From: DASRHY01 sp046765875
GTDB lineage: Bacteria > Actinomycetota > Actinomycetes > Propionibacteriales > Kribbellaceae
Assembly (NCBI GenBank): GCA_046765875.1
Contig: JBKPSJ010000272.1
Coordinates: forward strand, 1 to 22,673
Length of the DNA: 22,673 nucleotides
Reading direction: 5' to 3'
Part shown: in pieces, positions 22,523-22,673 of the stretch
Layout: every line of letters starts with the position of its first letter
Numbering within the stretch: the stretch's first letter is position 1
Program-made: the position numbers and the translations under genes
The notes under the pieces: generated by a model
What the model saw: only the letters and a program-made list of their open reading frames with translations
The model's database searches: none
What the model was told of the DNA's origin: nothing

Positions 22523-22543
22523 CCGCCTCGACAAATCAGGCGG
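22523..22543. terminator. possible bidirectional hairpin between convergent genes
   Basis: CCGCCT (22523-22528) and AGGCGG (22538-22543) form an exact 6-bp stem with a 9-base loop, 6 bases after the stop of the sugar dehydrogenase. There is no T-run, so it is at best a weak or Rho-assisted terminator. Its right arm overlaps the stop codon of the putative minus-strand gene that follows. Confidence 0.35.
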
Positions 22544-22673
22544 TGTCCTGGCGGTCGCGCCGGCTGCGGGCGCGGCGGCCGGAGGCCCGCCGGCTGACGG
22601 CGCGACGGTGCCGCGCGTGAGTGCCAGGGTCGATGGACTCGGCCGGTGTCGCGGCGGCGGTACCTGCCGGGCC
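22536..22673 (-). CDS. possible C-terminal end of an unknown gene running off the window
   Basis: On the minus strand a frame is open from the window edge to a TGA at 22538-22536, giving 45 codons. Nearly all third positions are G or C, as in the neighbouring genes. The translation is a Pro/Ala-rich stretch followed by a very basic tail (HARHRRAVSRR, then ASGRRARSRRDRQDTA). That could be a disordered, basic C-terminus of a membrane or DNA-binding protein. No family can be named, and in DNA of this composition a chance open frame is also possible. Confidence 0.35.
   Translation of the reverse strand, partial: GPAGTAAATPAESIDPGTHARHRRAVSRRASGRRARSRRDRQDTA

Overview
The window is high-GC DNA with dense, often overlapping genes. 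It has GTG starts and many 4-base start/stop overlaps, which points to an actinobacterium. The layout and protein flavour would fit a Kribbella/Nocardioidaceae-type genome, but no marker here proves the genus.

Left part (about 1-5590). A minus-strand unit runs from an alpha/beta-hydrolase (3323-4273) into a carbohydrate ABC importer: a lipoprotein binding protein and two MalF/MalG-type permeases, with no ATPase in the window. A TetR-family regulator is divergent (4404-5036) and is followed 1 base later by a small RibD-C/dihydrofolate-reductase-like protein. Two operator-like palindromes, 30 bp apart, lie between the hydrolase and tetR. The extreme left end carries a short 20-bp tandem repeat.

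Centre (5590-13991). A tightly coupled minus-strand hopanoid operon reads, in transcription order, hpnC - hpnD - hpnE - polyprenyl diphosphate synthase - shc - (HpnG-like phosphorylase fused to IspH) - hpnH. Together it covers the supply of prenyl diphosphate and HMBPP reduction, squalene formation (HpnC/D/E), cyclisation to hopene (Shc), addition of adenosyl (HpnH) and removal of adenine (HpnG-like). Two things stand out. The shc reading frame is cut by a single in-frame TAG just after the conserved DVTAH motif. The HpnG-like and IspH domains are one polypeptide. A PucR-type regulator (about 14098-15315) is divergent from hpnC, with a perfect 8-1-8 palindrome between them.

Right part (15258-18954). 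A minus-strand three-gene unit encodes an SDR oxidoreductase, an EamA/DMT-like membrane protein and a 677-residue fusion of a PAP2-type membrane domain with a WS/DGAT-type O-acyltransferase. Its 3' end overlaps that of the PucR gene. It looks like a lipid-modification unit of unknown product.

Far right (19184-22673). There is a HicA/HicB-like toxin-antitoxin pair, an acyl-CoA dehydrogenase, a divergent UDP-glucose/nucleotide-sugar 6-dehydrogenase, and probably the C-terminal end of a further minus-strand gene running off the window. I found no rRNA, tRNA, CRISPR array, insertion sequence or phage gene. No stretch longer than 300 bases lacks a gene.
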